Positions 14,027 to 15,009 of a DNA stretch of 15,009 nt are shown in pieces. Location: assembly GCA_021848555.1 (NCBI GenBank), contig JAJZUN010000017.1, forward strand, positions 1 through 15,009, read 5' to 3'. Source of the DNA: Pseudomonadota bacterium (GTDB lineage: Bacteria; Pseudomonadota; Gammaproteobacteria; Burkholderiales; SG8-39). Within the stretch, counting starts at the first letter, position 1, and every line of letters starts with the position of its first letter. The notes beneath the pieces were generated by a model. It was not told the origin of the DNA, did not search any database, and saw only the letters and a program-made list of their open reading frames with translations. Made by a program: the position numbers and the translations under genes.

Positions 14027-14800
14027 ATGGATTTGGAGCTGAAGGACAAGGTCGCGATCGTCACCGGCGGTACGCAGGGCATAGGCAAGGCAGCGGCGCT
14101 GCGCCTGGCGGCCGAAGGCGCGCGCGTCGTCATCGCGGCGCGCGGCCGCGAGTTGCTGGATCAGGTCGCGGGCGAAATCCGCGCGGCCGGGGGCAGCGTC
14201 GCCGCGGTGCAGGCGGACGTCAGCCGGGCGGAGGATTGCGCGCGGCTGGTGGCGGAGGCGGTCCAGGCCTTTGGCCGGCTCGACATCCTGGTCAACAATG
14301 CCGGAACTTCGGCCACGGGCGAATTCGAAGCGGTGACCGACGACCTCTGGCAGGCCGACTTCGAGCTGAAGCTGTTCGCCGCGATCCGCCTCGCGCGCCT
14401 CGCCATTCCGCACATGAAACGGCAGGGCGGGGGGCGCATCGTCAACATCACCAACATCGGCGCGAAACAGCCGCGCGCCAAGTCGATGCCGACCACGGTC
14501 ACGCGCGCCGCGGGACTCGCGTTCACCAAGGCGCTGTCCAAGGAATTCGCGCCGCACCAAATCCTGGTCAACGCCATCTGCATCGGTTCGGTGCGCGCGG
14601 GCCAGCACGATAGGAAGGCGGCAAAAGCGGGCATTGCGGCGGAGCAGTACTACGCCAACATGGGCAAGGATATTCCGCTGGGGCGGGTCGGGCGGGCCGA
14701 GGAAGTCGCGAACGCGATCGCGTTTCTCGCCTCCGGCGCCGCGAGCTTCATCACCGGCAGCAGCCTCAACCTGGATGGCGGCGTTTCGAACGTGTTGTAG
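14027..14800 (+). CDS. SDR-family protein with non-canonical active site
   Basis: The 257-residue protein has the classical SDR fold: TGGTQGIG (13-20) for NAD(P), NNAG (90-93), and a C-terminal FITGSSLNLDGG. Arg39 in AARGRE suggests NADP(H) preference, though that is weak. The catalytic residues are missing: the Ser position is Asn143 (IVNITNIG), the YxxxK motif is TTVTR (Thr156, Arg160), and the helix alpha-4 Asn is replaced in DFELKLFA. The surrounding fold is intact and the frame is open, so it is not simply decaying. Related proteins with PTxxxRAAGLAxTKALSKE do occur, so it may be a distinct SDR group with altered chemistry or a binding role. GGAGG lies 6 nt before the ATG. The next gene, another SDR, starts 38 nt downstream, suggesting a shared pathway; the substrate is unknown. 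Confidence 0.9.
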   Translation: MDLELKDKVAIVTGGTQGIGKAAALRLAAEGARVVIAARGRELLDQVAGEIRAAGGSVAAVQADVSRAEDCARLVAEAVQAFGRLDILVNNAGTSATGEFEAVTDDLWQADFELKLFAAIRLARLAIPHMKRQGGGRIVNITNIGAKQPRAKSMPTTVTRAAGLAFTKALSKEFAPHQILVNAICIGSVRAGQHDRKAAKAGIAAEQYYANMGKDIPLGRVGRAEEVANAIAFLASGAASFITGSSLNLDGGVSNVL

Positions 14801-14838
14801 GGGGAAACTGTTCGTACATTTTTCGGGAGACAGCAAGC

Positions 14839-15009
14839 ATGAGCAAGGCATTCGATCTGGCCGGCCGCGTGGCCCTCGTCACCGGCGGCAACGGCGGCAT
14901 CGGCCTGGGCATGGCCACAGGCCTCGCGCAAGCCGGGGCGGCACTGATGATCGCCGGGCGCAATCCGGCCAAGAACGCGGCCGCGGTCAAGTCGCTGCAG
15001 GCGCTGGGC
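14839..15009 (+). CDS. SDR-family oxidoreductase (partial, N-terminal 57 residues)
   Basis: The gene starts at the ATG at 14839, with GGGAG about 10 nt upstream, and runs off the window edge. The visible part begins MSKAFDLAGRVALVTGGNGG and has the full dinucleotide-binding motif TGGNGGIG, followed by AGAALMIAGRN, whose Arg after the second strand is often seen with NADP(H). The catalytic part is outside the window. It follows the non-canonical SDR by 38 nt and is probably in the same operon. Sequence is too short to name a substrate. Confidence 0.88.
   Translation, partial: MSKAFDLAGRVALVTGGNGGIGLGMATGLAQAGAALMIAGRNPAKNAAAVKSLQALG

Overview
**Organism.** The window is GC-rich with tightly packed genes and bacterial Shine-Dalgarno sites. 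It looks like a facultatively anaerobic betaproteobacterium. That rests on a CbbR-like LysR regulator, a perfect FNR/ANR-type box, a TerC-type membrane protein and a CX14CX2C-type QueE next to QueD. The assignment is inference; no rRNA or other taxonomic marker is present.

**Layout.** (1) 1-268, minus strand: 5' end of a TerC-family membrane protein gene. (2) 408-1352, minus: a CbbR-like LysR regulator. (3) 1353-1518: a divergent control region with a LysR-type dyad, a tandem 8-bp repeat, a perfect TTGAT-N4-ATCAA box and a -10 element spaced like a class II FNR promoter. (4) 1519-4751, plus: gamma, delta, alpha and beta subunits of a thiamine-pyrophosphate 2-oxoacid:ferredoxin oxidoreductase. 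Its alpha subunit carries the Tyr28/Arg31/Arg109/Asp112/Phe117 pattern I associate with oxalate oxidoreductase rather than pyruvate enzymes. (5) 4918-5187: a truncated second gamma-type subunit, probably a pseudogene. (6) 5314-11921, plus: apbE followed by rnfC-D-G-E-A-B, coupled by overlaps or gaps of at most about 16 nt. (7) 11922-12100: a convergent intergenic region rich in nested inverted repeats. (8) 12101-12916, minus: an SGNH/GDSL-type hydrolase. (9) 12983-13992, plus: queE and queD of 7-deazaguanine synthesis. (10) 14027-14800 and 14839-end, plus: two short-chain dehydrogenase genes, the first with every usual catalytic residue replaced, the second cut by the window edge.

**How the genes may work together.** The oxidoreductase would decarboxylate a 2-oxoacid (oxalate or an aryl-glyoxylate are candidates) and reduce ferredoxin. 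Rnf would then pass those electrons to NAD+ while pumping ions, or run in reverse to make reduced ferredoxin. ApbE attaches FMN to RnfD and RnfG. The FNR-type promoter implies induction without oxygen, and the LysR protein would add a metabolite signal.

**What stands out.** The Rnf complex departs from textbook versions in several places: RnfA has an approximately 80-residue N-terminal domain, RnfE lacks the second of its two conserved cysteines, the RnfG flavinylation motif lacks its usual Asp and Ala, and the gene order and long RnfB resemble Acetobacterium-type rather than Escherichia-type Rnf. Together with the adjoining oxalate-oxidoreductase-like enzyme, this is the best candidate here for an undescribed system.
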